From Candidatus Thiobius zoothamnicola (GTDB lineage: Bacteria; Pseudomonadota; Gammaproteobacteria; Chromatiales; Chromatiaceae), in the NCBI GenBank assembly GCA_030826945.1, contig JAPQLC010000024.1, positions 1 through 64,000 on the forward strand: a stretch of DNA of 64,000 bases, in the 5' to 3' direction. The notes beneath the pieces were generated by a model, which searched no databases, had not been told where the DNA came from, and saw nothing but the letters and a program-made list of their open reading frames with translations. Of this stretch, positions 1-9,128 are shown piece by piece (within the stretch, counting starts at the first letter, position 1; every line of letters begins with the position of its first letter). The translations under genes and the position numbers were made by a program.

Positions 1-1
1 G

Positions 2-781
2 GATCAGCCGATCATTACCGGTCGGCACTATAACGCCACCCATCGGCCGCCGTACAAACTGGCCGAACATAAGACCCGCATGGTGATCAAGTCCAAAACC
101 CACAAAGGACAGGGGCATAACGAGCTGTATTTTGATGACAAGACCGACAAGGAGGAGATCTACATCCATGCGCAGAAGGATCAGAACATCAAGGTGCTGA
201 ACAATCGCACCAAGGCGATTGACAACAACCAAGTTGAACATATCGGCCACAACAAACAGATAGAAGTCAAAAACAACCATGATGAAGTGATTGGTGGCAA
301 CATGACTTTATCAGTTGGGCCGTCACATATTGGCAAGATCATCAACGAGACTTTGGCTAAGGTCGCCACCGGGATCAGCAGCGCGGCCCAAAGTTTGGGT
401 TTACCAGGTTTGCTCAATCCCGGCGAAGGTAATATGAGCGTCATTGTCGAGAAGAACAAACAACAAACCATTGGCATTGCGTATGCCCAACAGGTGGGCG
501 TCGCCAAAACCACTTCGGTTGGGGTGACGCAGCACAATCAGGTGGGCAAGACCAAGAGCGCAACCGTGGGTGATAACTACACCATTGATGTCGGCAAGGT
601 GATGCACATCAAGGCAGGAGAAAAGATGGTGTTGGAAGTGGGGAAATCGAAGATTACGATGCAATCGGATGGCACTATCAAGCTGGAAGGCACGGACATC
701 AGCAACCAATGTGACTGTGAATTTAACATTAAGGCTAAAAACAACGTTACCATCAAGGGCAAAAAGGTGGCGGAGAATTAG
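2..781 (+). CDS. vgrG: Type VI secretion tip protein VgrG, C-terminal part (5' end outside window)
   Basis: The reading frame is open from base 2, ahead of the first in-frame ATG at 80, so this is the 3' part of a longer gene. The first residues (DQPIITGRHYNA, then PPYKL) match the end of the gp5-like OB domain of VgrG proteins. The rest is the long beta-helical spike with short repeats of the type 'VG..ht..Vg' and 'IdVGkvmhIkAGEkmvlevG'. VgrG trimers form the puncturing tip of the T6SS and carry effectors. The next six genes on the same strand are typical VgrG-linked accessory and effector genes. The C-terminus ends about where non-evolved VgrGs end (KGKKVAEN), so no toxin domain is fused here. 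Confidence 0.93.
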   Translation, partial: DQPIITGRHYNATHRPPYKLAEHKTRMVIKSKTHKGQGHNELYFDDKTDKEEIYIHAQKDQNIKVLNNRTKAIDNNQVEHIGHNKQIEVKNNHDEVIGGNMTLSVGPSHIGKIINETLAKVATGISSAAQSLGLPGLLNPGEGNMSVIVEKNKQQTIGIAYAQQVGVAKTTSVGVTQHNQVGKTKSATVGDNYTIDVGKVMHIKAGEKMVLEVGKSKITMQSDGTIKLEGTDISNQCDCEFNIKAKNNVTIKGKKVAEN

Positions 782-783
782 GC

Positions 784-1239
784 ATGAAAATACAAAAAGA
801 AAGTATCGTTCAATATATTGAGCAACCGGAGACACGGGATCCGCCAAAGCATAGCCTGCCTTGTGTTGAACTGGCTGAAATCAAGGATGTGGATGCTGAC
901 GGCCAGCCATGGGTGCACTGGCCGACCTGTTTGAGCAAAAGCGCCGTCCAGGCGCGCACCCAAATCAAGGTTACGCCACAAGATATAGGCCGGGAATGCA
1001 CCATGGCCTTTATCGGAGGCGATATCAGCCGCCCCATCGTACTGGGGCTGGTGTACAAACACGACACCGGCAATCCCGCGCCGGTCATCATGCAATCCGA
1101 CGACGCCATTGTGCTACAAAGCGGTTCATCCCGTATTGAACTGCACGCCGACGGACGCATTGATATCCAGGCCCTGTACATCAACTCACAAGCCTATGGC
1201 CCGCACCGCATCAAGGGCGCATCGGTCAAGATCAACTGA
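784..1239 (+). CDS. DUF6484 domain protein of the T6SS effector island
   Basis: A 151-residue protein starting two bases after the vgrG stop. It is made of beta strands with the features of the DUF6484 family: an N-terminal segment that describes a value with 'VDADGQPWV', and a central 'Tpqdigrectmafiggdisrpivlgl' type strand pair resembling an OB-like fold. Family members sit next to VgrG and DUF2169 genes. Their biochemical role is not established; a part in loading effectors onto VgrG is inferred from context. Its TGA overlaps the ATG of the next gene by one base, which suggests translational coupling. Confidence 0.75.
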   Translation: MKIQKESIVQYIEQPETRDPPKHSLPCVELAEIKDVDADGQPWVHWPTCLSKSAVQARTQIKVTPQDIGRECTMAFIGGDISRPIVLGLVYKHDTGNPAPVIMQSDDAIVLQSGSSRIELHADGRIDIQALYINSQAYGPHRIKGASVKIN

Positions 1240-2351
1240 TGGATATCACCAACCACACACCCTATCAGGCGGCCTATAACACGGGACTGATGCCCAGTGG
1301 GCGCTACTGTCTGATCGTGGTGATCAAGGCCACCTACGATTTTCCAACGGGGCCGAACAGTACCCTCCAGCAGGCGGAAGAACAAATCGAACTGTATGAA
1401 GCCGATGCCTTTAGCGGCGAACCCGGCTACAGCAGCCCACTGTATGAAAATGACTTTGCCACGCACAAACCCAAGTGTGATCTCATCCTGCAACATGCGG
1501 TGGCCTATGCGCCGGAAGGCGAACCCATCCAACAAGTTCAAGTGGCATTGAACATAGGGGCACATCGCAAGTCCTTTCGCGTGCTGGGCAAGCGCGTATG
1601 GAAAAAAATCGGCCCCTTCTCCTATCCCACGGAACCGGAACCCTTCACCAAGATACCACTGAACTGGGAAATAGCCTATGGCGGCGTGGATGAAACCGCC
1701 TATGAAGAGGAAGACTTAAGTGATGCCTGTCTGGCAAATCCGGTAGGTATTGGCTATTGGCACAAACCAAAAGCCAAAATCACTGATGGCACACCCATTG
1801 CGCATACGGAAGCAATAGATACACCCATCACCGACCCGAAGGAACGCCATATCCCGCAAGGATTCGGCCCGGTAGGCCGCAACTGGTTGCCACGCAGCCA
1901 ATATGGCGGCACTTATGACGAAGCCTGGGCTAAAAACGACAAGCCTTTTTATCCGCAAGACTTCAACGAGCTATATCATCAATGTGCCCCGGAAGACCAG
2001 CAGATTACCTATCCACAGGGTGGTGAAATCATTACCCTTCACAACCTGACGCCGGAAGGCATACTTAGAATCACCCTGCCCGAACTGAAAGAACCGGTTG
2101 TGGTGGAGTTGTCCAACGGAGAACAGCTATCGTTGGAAACCATGATTGATACTATTACACTGGATATGCAGGCCCAAAAGCTGACCCTGGTAGCTCGGGC
2201 GCAATATCCACTCAAAAATACCATCCACGAAGTGGCTGAATTCATTGTCGGTGCCCCGCCGCCCGAACCAGAACCGGAAGATGAAGAGGATGAAGAAGGC
2301 TGGGAAGAAGATACGGATGAAGCCAATGCGGAAGATACCCGCTATGCATAA
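1239..2351 (+). CDS. DUF2169 family T6SS effector adaptor
   Basis: A 370-residue protein with the family's recognisable blocks: an N-terminal beta-sandwich stretch, 'NWEIAYGG' near residue 145, 'NPVGIGYW' near 168, and 'GFGPVGRNWLPR' near 208. DUF2169 proteins act as adaptors or chaperones that help load PAAR/DUF4150 effectors onto VgrG, and the gene directly precedes such an effector here. The last ~30 residues are very acidic (runs of E and D after 'PPPEPEPE'), a low-complexity tail. The function is assigned from the family and its neighbours. Confidence 0.87.
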   Translation: MDITNHTPYQAAYNTGLMPSGRYCLIVVIKATYDFPTGPNSTLQQAEEQIELYEADAFSGEPGYSSPLYENDFATHKPKCDLILQHAVAYAPEGEPIQQVQVALNIGAHRKSFRVLGKRVWKKIGPFSYPTEPEPFTKIPLNWEIAYGGVDETAYEEEDLSDACLANPVGIGYWHKPKAKITDGTPIAHTEAIDTPITDPKERHIPQGFGPVGRNWLPRSQYGGTYDEAWAKNDKPFYPQDFNELYHQCAPEDQQITYPQGGEIITLHNLTPEGILRITLPELKEPVVVELSNGEQLSLETMIDTITLDMQAQKLTLVARAQYPLKNTIHEVAEFIVGAPPPEPEPEDEEDEEGWEEDTDEANAEDTRYA

Positions 2352-2366
2352 CCAGGAAGCACCAGC

Positions 2367-4109
2367 ATGAGCGTCTATGCCAATGGCTTGGAAATTGCGG
2401 GCAAGGCCAAGGGCGGCAAGTCCACCGCTTGTTCTCCCGATCCCTGCTTCAGCCCACCCAGCCCCAGCGCGGGCTGGATCGTGATTCCATATGCCAACAC
2501 CACCAAGGCCAAAGACACCGCCAATGCAAGCAAGACCGTGTTTATTGAAGGCAAACCGGTCATGCTCAAGGACAAATCGTATTTCAAAACCAGCACAGGC
2601 AATGAAGGCGCGGCAGGGCCAAAGGGACTTGTAACCGGTGTGAAGAAAGGCAAAGCCTATTTCACTAGTTGGTCAATGGATGTCAAGGTGGAGGGGTATA
2701 ATGTCTGTCGGCATACAGATGGGATAACGCATAATCATGGGTCGACGGGGAATACTGCTGATTGGAAGTTTCTTGACCGTAAAGATACAAAAGAAGGTGG
2801 TGTTTGCCGCCAAGCTTGCCTAGATATAGAAAAATATTGTAAAAAGTGCACAAATTGTAAAGCAAGTGATATTTGTGATGGGAAAAATCCTAAGGAATCG
2901 GAAGAAGATAGGAAAGATTTAAAAAAACAATTTAGAAAAAGTTTCTTAGGCAAGTTGCGTCAGTTTATGAAATCTAAAGGGCTGGATATAAGCAACACAT
3001 GGAAAAATGGAAAATGCTACCCTAATTTTTCCATTAACCCAGGTAATTACAAGGATTCATATCAGTCTCTTATGTGCACAAAACAAAAGTTAGAAGAAGC
3101 GATTTCTGAACTTGAAAATGGAGGCTTTGAGAAGATATTTAGATCAGCTTGGAATCAAGTAGGACTGGATAAAGTAATTGGGTTATGGAGTGACTTAATT
3201 AATGTTTTTGACGTAGAAAGCATTGCCCATTTATTGAGTAAGAAAGTCCGCGCAGCTGATAGAGCGGTTGATATGGGATCCATGGTTGTTAACTACAAAG
3301 ATACCCAGGAAAAATTTATTAAGGCAGTAGAAGAAATTTTAAATGAAACTGGTAAAAATATTCATGCGTTAAGGCAGGGCTTAAAAAAAGCGGAAATGAA
3401 TATGGAGATGATTTTGTCACAAGACAGAGACGGAACAGGAGCCGTTAATGCTATGGCAGAAGCGCAAGCGTTCAATGCTAAGGCTGATAAATGCCTAAAT
3501 GCTAGAAAATGCTTACTAGAGCCTTATAATGCCTCAAAAAAACCAAAAAGTTTATTCAGTGACTCAGGCTGTTGTCCCGGACAAACCGCACACCATTTGA
3601 TTCCTGATGCTTATATTAGGGAAAACTACACTGAAGAATTAGAATCTCCTGATGGTTCATGTGAGAAGCCAAGAAAGAAGAAACGCCCAATAGACGATTG
3701 TAGAGGTAGAGGGAAGTATACTTATGGTTCTGCACCTACCGTCTGCGTGGAGGGAGGGAATGCAAGCGGTTCACACGGAAGAATGCACACAAATACAGAT
3801 ACATTTTCAACAGCAATACTTAAAAAAAGAGAAGGCAAACCAAAAGAGGGAGAATTATATTATGAAGATGCTAAACAAGCAGCTCTAGACGCACATGAAA
3901 AAGTATTTGGAAAAAATGTGTGTGGTGAAAAAACACGTGAGTGTTTGGAAAAACAACTAGATTGCTACTATGCCAAGCGTTGCAAAGGCGACGAAAAAAA
4001 CTGCAAACCTGAAAACTTTCGCGTACGTCCTATGAAAACAGGGCCAGGGGGTGGTTTATTAGAAGGTGGAGTAGCATATCCAAATAACGCAGGTGGTATG
4101 GGAGAATAA
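2367..4109 (+). CDS. DUF4150 PAAR-like T6SS effector with C-terminal HNH/Endo VII-type nuclease
   Basis: A 580-residue polymorphic toxin. Residues 1-130 are a DUF4150/PAAR-like spike-tip domain (start MSVYANGLEIAG, 'IPYANTTKAKDT', 'GKAYFTSWSMDVKVEG'). The middle is helical and rich in Cys and Lys. The C-terminal part has the motif AHHLIPDAYI with His409-His410, then H470-G-R-M-H474, the signature of GHH/HNH-type Endo VII fold toxins, so DNA is the likely target. The first ~110 codons resemble the GC-richer upstream genes; from about 2690 the DNA becomes clearly AT-rich, consistent with a swapped toxin module. The protein is probably delivered on VgrG with help from the DUF2169 adaptor. The next gene is the natural immunity candidate. 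Nuclease activity itself is inferred. Confidence 0.85.
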   Translation: MSVYANGLEIAGKAKGGKSTACSPDPCFSPPSPSAGWIVIPYANTTKAKDTANASKTVFIEGKPVMLKDKSYFKTSTGNEGAAGPKGLVTGVKKGKAYFTSWSMDVKVEGYNVCRHTDGITHNHGSTGNTADWKFLDRKDTKEGGVCRQACLDIEKYCKKCTNCKASDICDGKNPKESEEDRKDLKKQFRKSFLGKLRQFMKSKGLDISNTWKNGKCYPNFSINPGNYKDSYQSLMCTKQKLEEAISELENGGFEKIFRSAWNQVGLDKVIGLWSDLINVFDVESIAHLLSKKVRAADRAVDMGSMVVNYKDTQEKFIKAVEEILNETGKNIHALRQGLKKAEMNMEMILSQDRDGTGAVNAMAEAQAFNAKADKCLNARKCLLEPYNASKKPKSLFSDSGCCPGQTAHHLIPDAYIRENYTEELESPDGSCEKPRKKKRPIDDCRGRGKYTYGSAPTVCVEGGNASGSHGRMHTNTDTFSTAILKKREGKPKEGELYYEDAKQAALDAHEKVFGKNVCGEKTRECLEKQLDCYYAKRCKGDEKNCKPENFRVRPMKTGPGGGLLEGGVAYPNNAGGMGE

Positions 4110-4114
4110 ATACA

Positions 4115-5101
4115 ATGGTGCTAAAACAAGAATTAGATGAAATTAAAGCACGTTTAGGCGAATTTGAAATCACGGGAGCTACCATTCGTAGAAAGGACAT
4201 GTTTGGCTTTTCTTATTTTAATGAAGAAAAAGAAGAGCGGGGAGTTTTCGTGTTGTTGCCAAATAGTCAAAATGCTAAATGGGGCACATCTGTTTTCGGA
4301 AAAAATCTGAGTAAAATTACGATTAGCTCGACCTTTTTTCCTAAAGAACAATGGATAGCTATTAATAAAGAGGGTGGCGTTTTTGTGAGTGGTTCAGGTG
4401 ATCCTGGAGGCTTTAAGAAACCTATTACTAACCTCGGGTTGCCAATTTTTACGAACATTAAATGTATTGCCAAAGGACGTGCTTATGCTATTACAAGCTG
4501 GCGCGAAGTTTTTCGCCGCGATGACGACAATACTTGGGTTAACTTAAATGTGCCTGTCAGCGAGCATGAAGAGAAGAATTCTCAAGAATTGAATTTTGGC
4601 CTAGATGATATTGATGGTTTTAAGGAGACTGATATCTATACCGCAGGTTTTAGTGGTGACGCATGGCATTACGATGGTAATCACTGGCAACGTATGGATT
4701 TACCTGTTAATGATGACATAACATCACTAGTTTGCGCAAGCGATGGTTATGTATATATGACCACTTGGTTTGGACACATTATTAAAGGGAAATACGACAC
4801 AAAAAAACAAAAACAATACTGGGAGGTTATTAATAAAACTATAGGAGAACATGAAATACAACAGCTAGAAGCTTCCGCTTGGTATAAAGGTCGTTTGTAT
4901 GTAAGTACATGGCAAGTAGTTTACTATTGGAATGAAGATAAAAAAAAGCTAGTTCCATTAATAGAAGACTCCGCCATGCGCAAACAAGGCTATTCGCAAC
5001 TCTTCGGTGGTTTTTTGGCCACAGGAGATGGGGTTTTATTAACCGCAGGGCCTAGCGAAGCGCATCTTTACGATGGAGAAAAATGGATGAAGCTTATATA
5101 G
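4115..5101 (+). CDS. Putative immunity protein, beta-propeller-like
   Basis: A 328-residue protein starting five bases after the effector stop. I do not recognise a named family. The sequence shows several repeats of a 'Y..tW...i...d...W..l' kind, for example 'AYAITSWREVFRRDDDNTWV', 'DAWHYDGNHWQRMDLP', 'GYVYMTTWFGHIIKG' and 'GRLYVSTWQVVYYWN', spaced ~50-60 residues apart. This is what a beta-propeller would give. There is no signal peptide, so it should be cytoplasmic, as an immunity protein against a DNase would be. The DNA is AT-rich like the toxin tail before it, which supports joint transfer. The immunity role is inferred only from position and composition. Confidence 0.55.
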   Translation: MVLKQELDEIKARLGEFEITGATIRRKDMFGFSYFNEEKEERGVFVLLPNSQNAKWGTSVFGKNLSKITISSTFFPKEQWIAINKEGGVFVSGSGDPGGFKKPITNLGLPIFTNIKCIAKGRAYAITSWREVFRRDDDNTWVNLNVPVSEHEEKNSQELNFGLDDIDGFKETDIYTAGFSGDAWHYDGNHWQRMDLPVNDDITSLVCASDGYVYMTTWFGHIIKGKYDTKKQKQYWEVINKTIGEHEIQQLEASAWYKGRLYVSTWQVVYYWNEDKKKLVPLIEDSAMRKQGYSQLFGGFLATGDGVLLTAGPSEAHLYDGEKWMKLI

Positions 5102-5116
5102 CTGGGCAGCGCAATT

Positions 5117-6169
5117 ATGCAGCCATTGGCAATATTAGATCTAAATATGGTTTCTGCGCTAGCAGGTAATGCGGAAAGTAATGCCGCACTGATGCGCTGT
5201 GGTTATTCGGGTTCGGTATTCACAGAGTTTTACCAATCACATAATAACCAGCCTCAGATAGGAACCCCTGTTAATGTGGTAAGTGGCAATGCTCGTGGGA
5301 TAGAACGCTTAGCAGTATTGAGTGCGTTTGTACTTAAAGACATCATCCTACGTAAAAAAATCAAAGATGATGTAGTACTATTAGTTGACTTTCCAGAAAA
5401 AAGAGAACTTCTATCTGAATATACCAACAAACAATTAGCCGATGTATATCTCGAAAATATGCTTCAATTTTTGCCAATTCGTCGTGTTCATATAGGCAAA
5501 TCAAGATGTAACTACGGTGCTCGTGTTAGTATCAGTTCAACAATTAAAACTGCCCATCAGCTTGTGTATGAAGAAAAACATAATCATGTTTTGGTTGTAT
5601 CTGTGGATAGTTTGTTGAACTTGGGTCGTTTAAGAATGCTCGGTGGTGATAGGGCAGGCAACGGTAATCGATTAATAGAAGAAAACAACTCCAACGGTTT
5701 CATCCCCGGCGAAGCTGCTGTCGCCCTGCTACTCGGCAAACCCGATGGCACCGAACAAACTTGCATCACAGGCATTGGCTTTGGCGAAGAACCTGCGCCG
5801 ATCTATTCGGGCGAAATTCTACGCGCCAATGGTCTGAGCGAGGCGATCCGCAATGCAGCGGCGGATGCCGGTATCCGGGTTTGCGATACCGATTTCCGTA
5901 TCAGCAGCGCGAATGGGGAAGAATATTGGTTCAAGGAAGCCAGCCTAGCGCAAAGCCGCACTCTGGAACAAAAACGTGAATCCCACCCCTTATGGCACCC
6001 CGCCGACCACATCGGCGAAGTCGGCGCAACGGTCGGTGGCGCTATGGTGGTGATGGCGCACTATGCATTTGAAAAAGGCTATGCACCGGGCAAGCGCGCA
6101 TTATGCCAACTGAGCAACGACGACCAGCACCGCGCCGCCTTCATTCTGGAACGCACCGGATCATCCTGA
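5117..6169 (+). CDS. Beta-ketoacyl-synthase-like (thiolase-fold) protein of the T6SS island, catalytic residues missing
   Basis: A 350-residue thiolase-fold protein of the type often found beside VgrG/DUF2169 genes. Fold markers are 'NGFIPGEAAVALLLG' (residues ~194-208) and 'HIGEVGATVGGAMVVMA' near 296-312. At the position of the nucleophilic Cys of ketoacyl synthases it has SISS (138-141), and the 'NAHGT' His motif is replaced by 'SANGEEY', so enzyme activity is unlikely. A structural or adaptor role for effector loading is possible. The 5' half is AT-rich like the toxin and immunity genes; from about base 5690 (residue ~191) the DNA changes abruptly to GC-richer. The gene is therefore probably a recombinant. 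Confidence 0.7.
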   Translation: MQPLAILDLNMVSALAGNAESNAALMRCGYSGSVFTEFYQSHNNQPQIGTPVNVVSGNARGIERLAVLSAFVLKDIILRKKIKDDVVLLVDFPEKRELLSEYTNKQLADVYLENMLQFLPIRRVHIGKSRCNYGARVSISSTIKTAHQLVYEEKHNHVLVVSVDSLLNLGRLRMLGGDRAGNGNRLIEENNSNGFIPGEAAVALLLGKPDGTEQTCITGIGFGEEPAPIYSGEILRANGLSEAIRNAAADAGIRVCDTDFRISSANGEEYWFKEASLAQSRTLEQKRESHPLWHPADHIGEVGATVGGAMVVMAHYAFEKGYAPGKRALCQLSNDDQHRAAFILERTGSS

Positions 6170-6200
6170 TGCTCTGTTGCTTGTTGTGAAATAACTGTTC

Positions 6201-7457
6201 ATGTTTGCCCCACTCCTCCAAACCCAACTCGCCAAAGATGCCCCTTACGCTTGGTTTCTGTTTGATCAGGCCAAGCAGCATGCGCGCTATTATTTCGTGG
6301 ATTTTCAGGAACAGGTAGAACGGTTGGAGGCCTATTTAGACGCCCTCGGCATTGCCCTGATGGAAGGCGAACCTGTAGAAAATTGGTTGGCATCGGATGA
6401 TTGGGGCAGCGCCTTCGTCTTGGCCGTATTGGGTATCCGTTACCACCAGCCCCGGTTGTTTGATCGCGCTTTGGATCAGCTCAAAGCTGATGAGGCAACT
6501 CACTATCAGGAAATCGTCGATGCCTGCTTGTGGGGAAAATCTGAAAAGATCGAATACTGGTTATTGCGCTGTTACGAACATCCTTCTCCGGTGGCGCAAC
6601 AAACCGCCATCGCGGTGGCGCGCGCCCATGCGTCGTGGTTGCACCCATCTGTGATGCAACAGGTTGCTGATAATCCGGCACCTGCTGTGCGTATTCAATG
6701 GTTGCATTGGTTGGGTGAGCATCAAGCACAGGATCATTTGGACTTCGTGCGGCAACATTATGCTGATGAACAGCCTGATATTGCCTTTGCTGCCGCGCGG
6801 GCTGGCTTGTTGCTGGGTGATTCCGCTGGTGATAAAGCCTTGCAACGTTTTGCCGTTGAAAACAATCCGCATCTGCTGGATGCCATAACACTGGTCTTTT
6901 TACAGGCCGACAATCCGGCGCATGCGGCTGAATGGATTGAAAACCTTTGGGCCAGTCCGGATCTCTCCATGCGGGTCAAGTTGTATGCGGTGGCGGTCGC
7001 GGGTTTACCGGAGCAAGTCGAGCGGCTTTTTCCCGCGATGGCGGATCCTGAAACGGCGCGTGCCGCCGGAGAAGCCTTCACCTTACTCACGGGTGCGGAT
7101 CTGGATGAGCAAGACCTGGAAGGCGGTGAAACCTGCGCTGACTGTGAAGACGATATCGCGGAGCAACCCACTTTGACGGAACGTCGCCGCGAAGATCCGT
7201 TCATCAGTGATTGGGAGGATGATTTACCGGATCCTTGTCCCGAAGCGGTGGCGCAATGGTGGCGAACCCATCAAACGCATTTTAAGCTTGGTGTGGCGTA
7301 TTTGGCCGGGTTGGAAATCCAGGAAGAGAATCTGCGGCGGATTCTGGCCAATGGCAATCAACGCCAACGCGCTTTGGCGGCTTTGCATGGTTTGGTCAAA
7401 TACCATCAGCCCTGGCTGGATTGCGGTTGGCCGATAGGGATTCAGTTGTCAAAGTAA
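6201..7457 (+). CDS. TIGR02270 family HEAT-like repeat protein, T6SS-associated
   Basis: A 418-residue protein with the TIGR02270 opening (PYAWFLFDQA near residue 13) and a row of helical HEAT-like repeats, for example 'AQQTAIAVARAHASW', 'VRIQWLHWLGEHQAQ' and 'IAFAAARAGLLLGD'. An acidic stretch around residue 310 contains a C-x-x-C (CADC). Family members occur in T6SS effector islands beside VgrG, DUF2169 and DUF4150 genes; no biochemical function is established. It is the last gene of this island and converges with thiO 30 bases further on. Confidence 0.78.
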   Translation: MFAPLLQTQLAKDAPYAWFLFDQAKQHARYYFVDFQEQVERLEAYLDALGIALMEGEPVENWLASDDWGSAFVLAVLGIRYHQPRLFDRALDQLKADEATHYQEIVDACLWGKSEKIEYWLLRCYEHPSPVAQQTAIAVARAHASWLHPSVMQQVADNPAPAVRIQWLHWLGEHQAQDHLDFVRQHYADEQPDIAFAAARAGLLLGDSAGDKALQRFAVENNPHLLDAITLVFLQADNPAHAAEWIENLWASPDLSMRVKLYAVAVAGLPEQVERLFPAMADPETARAAGEAFTLLTGADLDEQDLEGGETCADCEDDIAEQPTLTERRREDPFISDWEDDLPDPCPEAVAQWWRTHQTHFKLGVAYLAGLEIQEENLRRILANGNQRQRALAALHGLVKYHQPWLDCGWPIGIQLSK

Positions 7458-7487
7458 TGTTCTGTGCATCGAGAGGTGCACGTTGGC

Positions 7488-8582
7488 TCATCCTCTGCCG
7501 ATAGTCCATCCATAAGGTTTTGGATCCAATATTGGTGATCGGTTCGTCATCAAATCAGCAGTTAAACGGGCTGATGCGAGGCCAAGCACAATACCGTTAC
7601 GATATTGTCCGGCATTGACATATAAATTGCGGATTTCCGGGTGGCGGCTGATGTAGGGTACCCCCGCTGGCGAGGCGGGTCGAAGTCCGGCCCAGTGTCG
7701 TTCAATGGGGTATTTTGCCAAGACAGGAAAGCGCGTTAAGGCGATTTCATGGAGTTCATCACGCGCCGCCTGAGTGGTTTGTGGGTCGAAACCCACGATT
7801 TCCATGGTACTGCCAAACAGCACCCGACCATCGCGGCGGGGGATGATATAGCGATTTTTTTCCAGAACGATACGTTGAATGATGCCTGGTTCGGTTTTGA
7901 AGAGTAGCATTTGCCCGCGTACCGGCCAGATGTCTGGTGGTAGCGGGGTTTCCTTGAGTAATGTCTGGCTCCAGGCGCCGGCGCAGATCACCACGCCATC
8001 GGCATACAGCGGCCCGGCTTTTGTGATGACACCCCGACAAGCATCACTTTGGTGAATGAGTCCAGTGATTGGCGTATGTGTCAATAAGGTGATTTGTCGC
8101 CTGGCCAATTCAAGCTGCAACGATTTTATTAAGCGGGGATTACGGATTTGCCCGACTTCCGGCATCCAGATTGCCTGTTCTGGGGGTATGTCAGCGGCGG
8201 GTTCCAGTGCTTGATAGCGCTCGCCATCAATAAAGGCGAGGTTGCGTTGGTGTTGTGCTGCCCAGGCTTGCGCCTGATGCATTTCATCCGCTGCGATCAT
8301 GAGCATGCCGCTGCGGGTGAATTCAGGATCAATGCCGGTGTTGTGCGCTAGTTCCGCGCAGAGTTGCGGGTAGTGCGCCTGACTGTAGTGTGCGAGATGG
8401 TTGATGCTGTCGAGATAACGCCAGGGAAACAGGGGGGAAATAATGCCGCCGCCAGCCCAGGAGGATTCCCGCCCGGGTTGATTGCGCTCAATCAGCGTGA
8501 CTTGTGAACCGGCGAGTTGCAGTTCCCGTGCGGTCAGCATGCCGATAACGCCGCCGCCGACGATAATGAAGTGTTGAGACAT
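7488..8582 (-). CDS. thiO: Glycine oxidase ThiO (FAD-dependent)
   Basis: A 364-residue flavoprotein of the D-amino-acid oxidase family. The N-terminus has the dinucleotide-binding motif VGGGVIGMLTARELQ followed by an acidic strand end (TLIER), then SWAGGGIISPL. Near the C-terminus 'HWAGLRPASPAGVPYI' and 'NAGQYRNGIVLG' match the substrate/FAD regions of ThiO. The enzyme oxidises glycine to iminoacetate for the thiazole of thiamine. No other thiamine gene is adjacent; it is transcribed divergently from the pilV operon with little space between. A general D-amino acid dehydrogenase is the alternative. Confidence 0.85.
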   Translation of the reverse strand: MSQHFIIVGGGVIGMLTARELQLAGSQVTLIERNQPGRESSWAGGGIISPLFPWRYLDSINHLAHYSQAHYPQLCAELAHNTGIDPEFTRSGMLMIAADEMHQAQAWAAQHQRNLAFIDGERYQALEPAADIPPEQAIWMPEVGQIRNPRLIKSLQLELARRQITLLTHTPITGLIHQSDACRGVITKAGPLYADGVVICAGAWSQTLLKETPLPPDIWPVRGQMLLFKTEPGIIQRIVLEKNRYIIPRRDGRVLFGSTMEIVGFDPQTTQAARDELHEIALTRFPVLAKYPIERHWAGLRPASPAGVPYISRHPEIRNLYVNAGQYRNGIVLGLASARLTADLMTNRSPILDPKPYGWTIGRG

Positions 8583-8615
8583 AGGCTAATGGCGTATAAA
8601 AACAGGTAAGTCGAA

Positions 8616-9128
8616 ATGTGTTTGGGGTGTGCAGTGCGTGAACAAATGTTTCAGCCGGGGTTTACTTTGCTTGAAGTTTTGGTGGCGTTACTCATTTTAT
8701 CGATTGGCGTGTTGGGGTTGGCTAGCTTGCAATTCACTGGCGTTAAAAGCAATCGGGAGGTTTATTATCGCACTCAGGCGGCGATTTTGGCGCAGGATAT
8801 TGTCGGGCGCTTACAAGCTAACCATCAGGGGAATTATCTCATGGCCGCATCGTCGGGTGATGCTATCCGTTGTCAGACGCCAACTGGATGCAGCAGCGGG
8901 GAGCGACTGGCGATTGATGATTTGTCTTTATGGCGCGCTGCGATTGCAGCGCGTTTACCTTCCGGTGAAGGAACGGTTTGTTTGGATAGCTCGCCAAATG
9001 ATGGGGATAGCGAGGTTCAACCGGCTTGTGATGGCACCAGTGGGATCTCTGCGGTGAAGATCTGGTGGGGTGGCGATGATAATACAGCGACGCCATATCA
9101 GCGTTTGGTGCTGCCCTTTACGCCATGA
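8616..9128 (+). CDS. pilV: Type IV pilus minor pilin PilV
   Basis: A prepilin of up to 170 residues with the class III cleavage motif G^FTLLEVLVALLILSIG, then a globular domain with four Cys. I keep the ATG at 8616 because AGGTAAG lies five bases upstream; ATG 8646, giving a five-residue leader, is the alternative. PilV is a minor pilin that primes pilus assembly together with PilW, PilX and (elsewhere) PilY1/FimT. The stop overlaps the pilW start (ATGA), so the three genes form an operon. Confidence 0.86.
   Translation: MCLGCAVREQMFQPGFTLLEVLVALLILSIGVLGLASLQFTGVKSNREVYYRTQAAILAQDIVGRLQANHQGNYLMAASSGDAIRCQTPTGCSSGERLAIDDLSLWRAAIAARLPSGEGTVCLDSSPNDGDSEVQPACDGTSGISAVKIWWGGDDNTATPYQRLVLPFTP

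Noticed and set aside
401..847. Long minus-strand ORFs opposite vgrG and other genes
   Set aside because: They are antisense frames of well-supported genes with no family features, ribosome sites or independent codon pattern.
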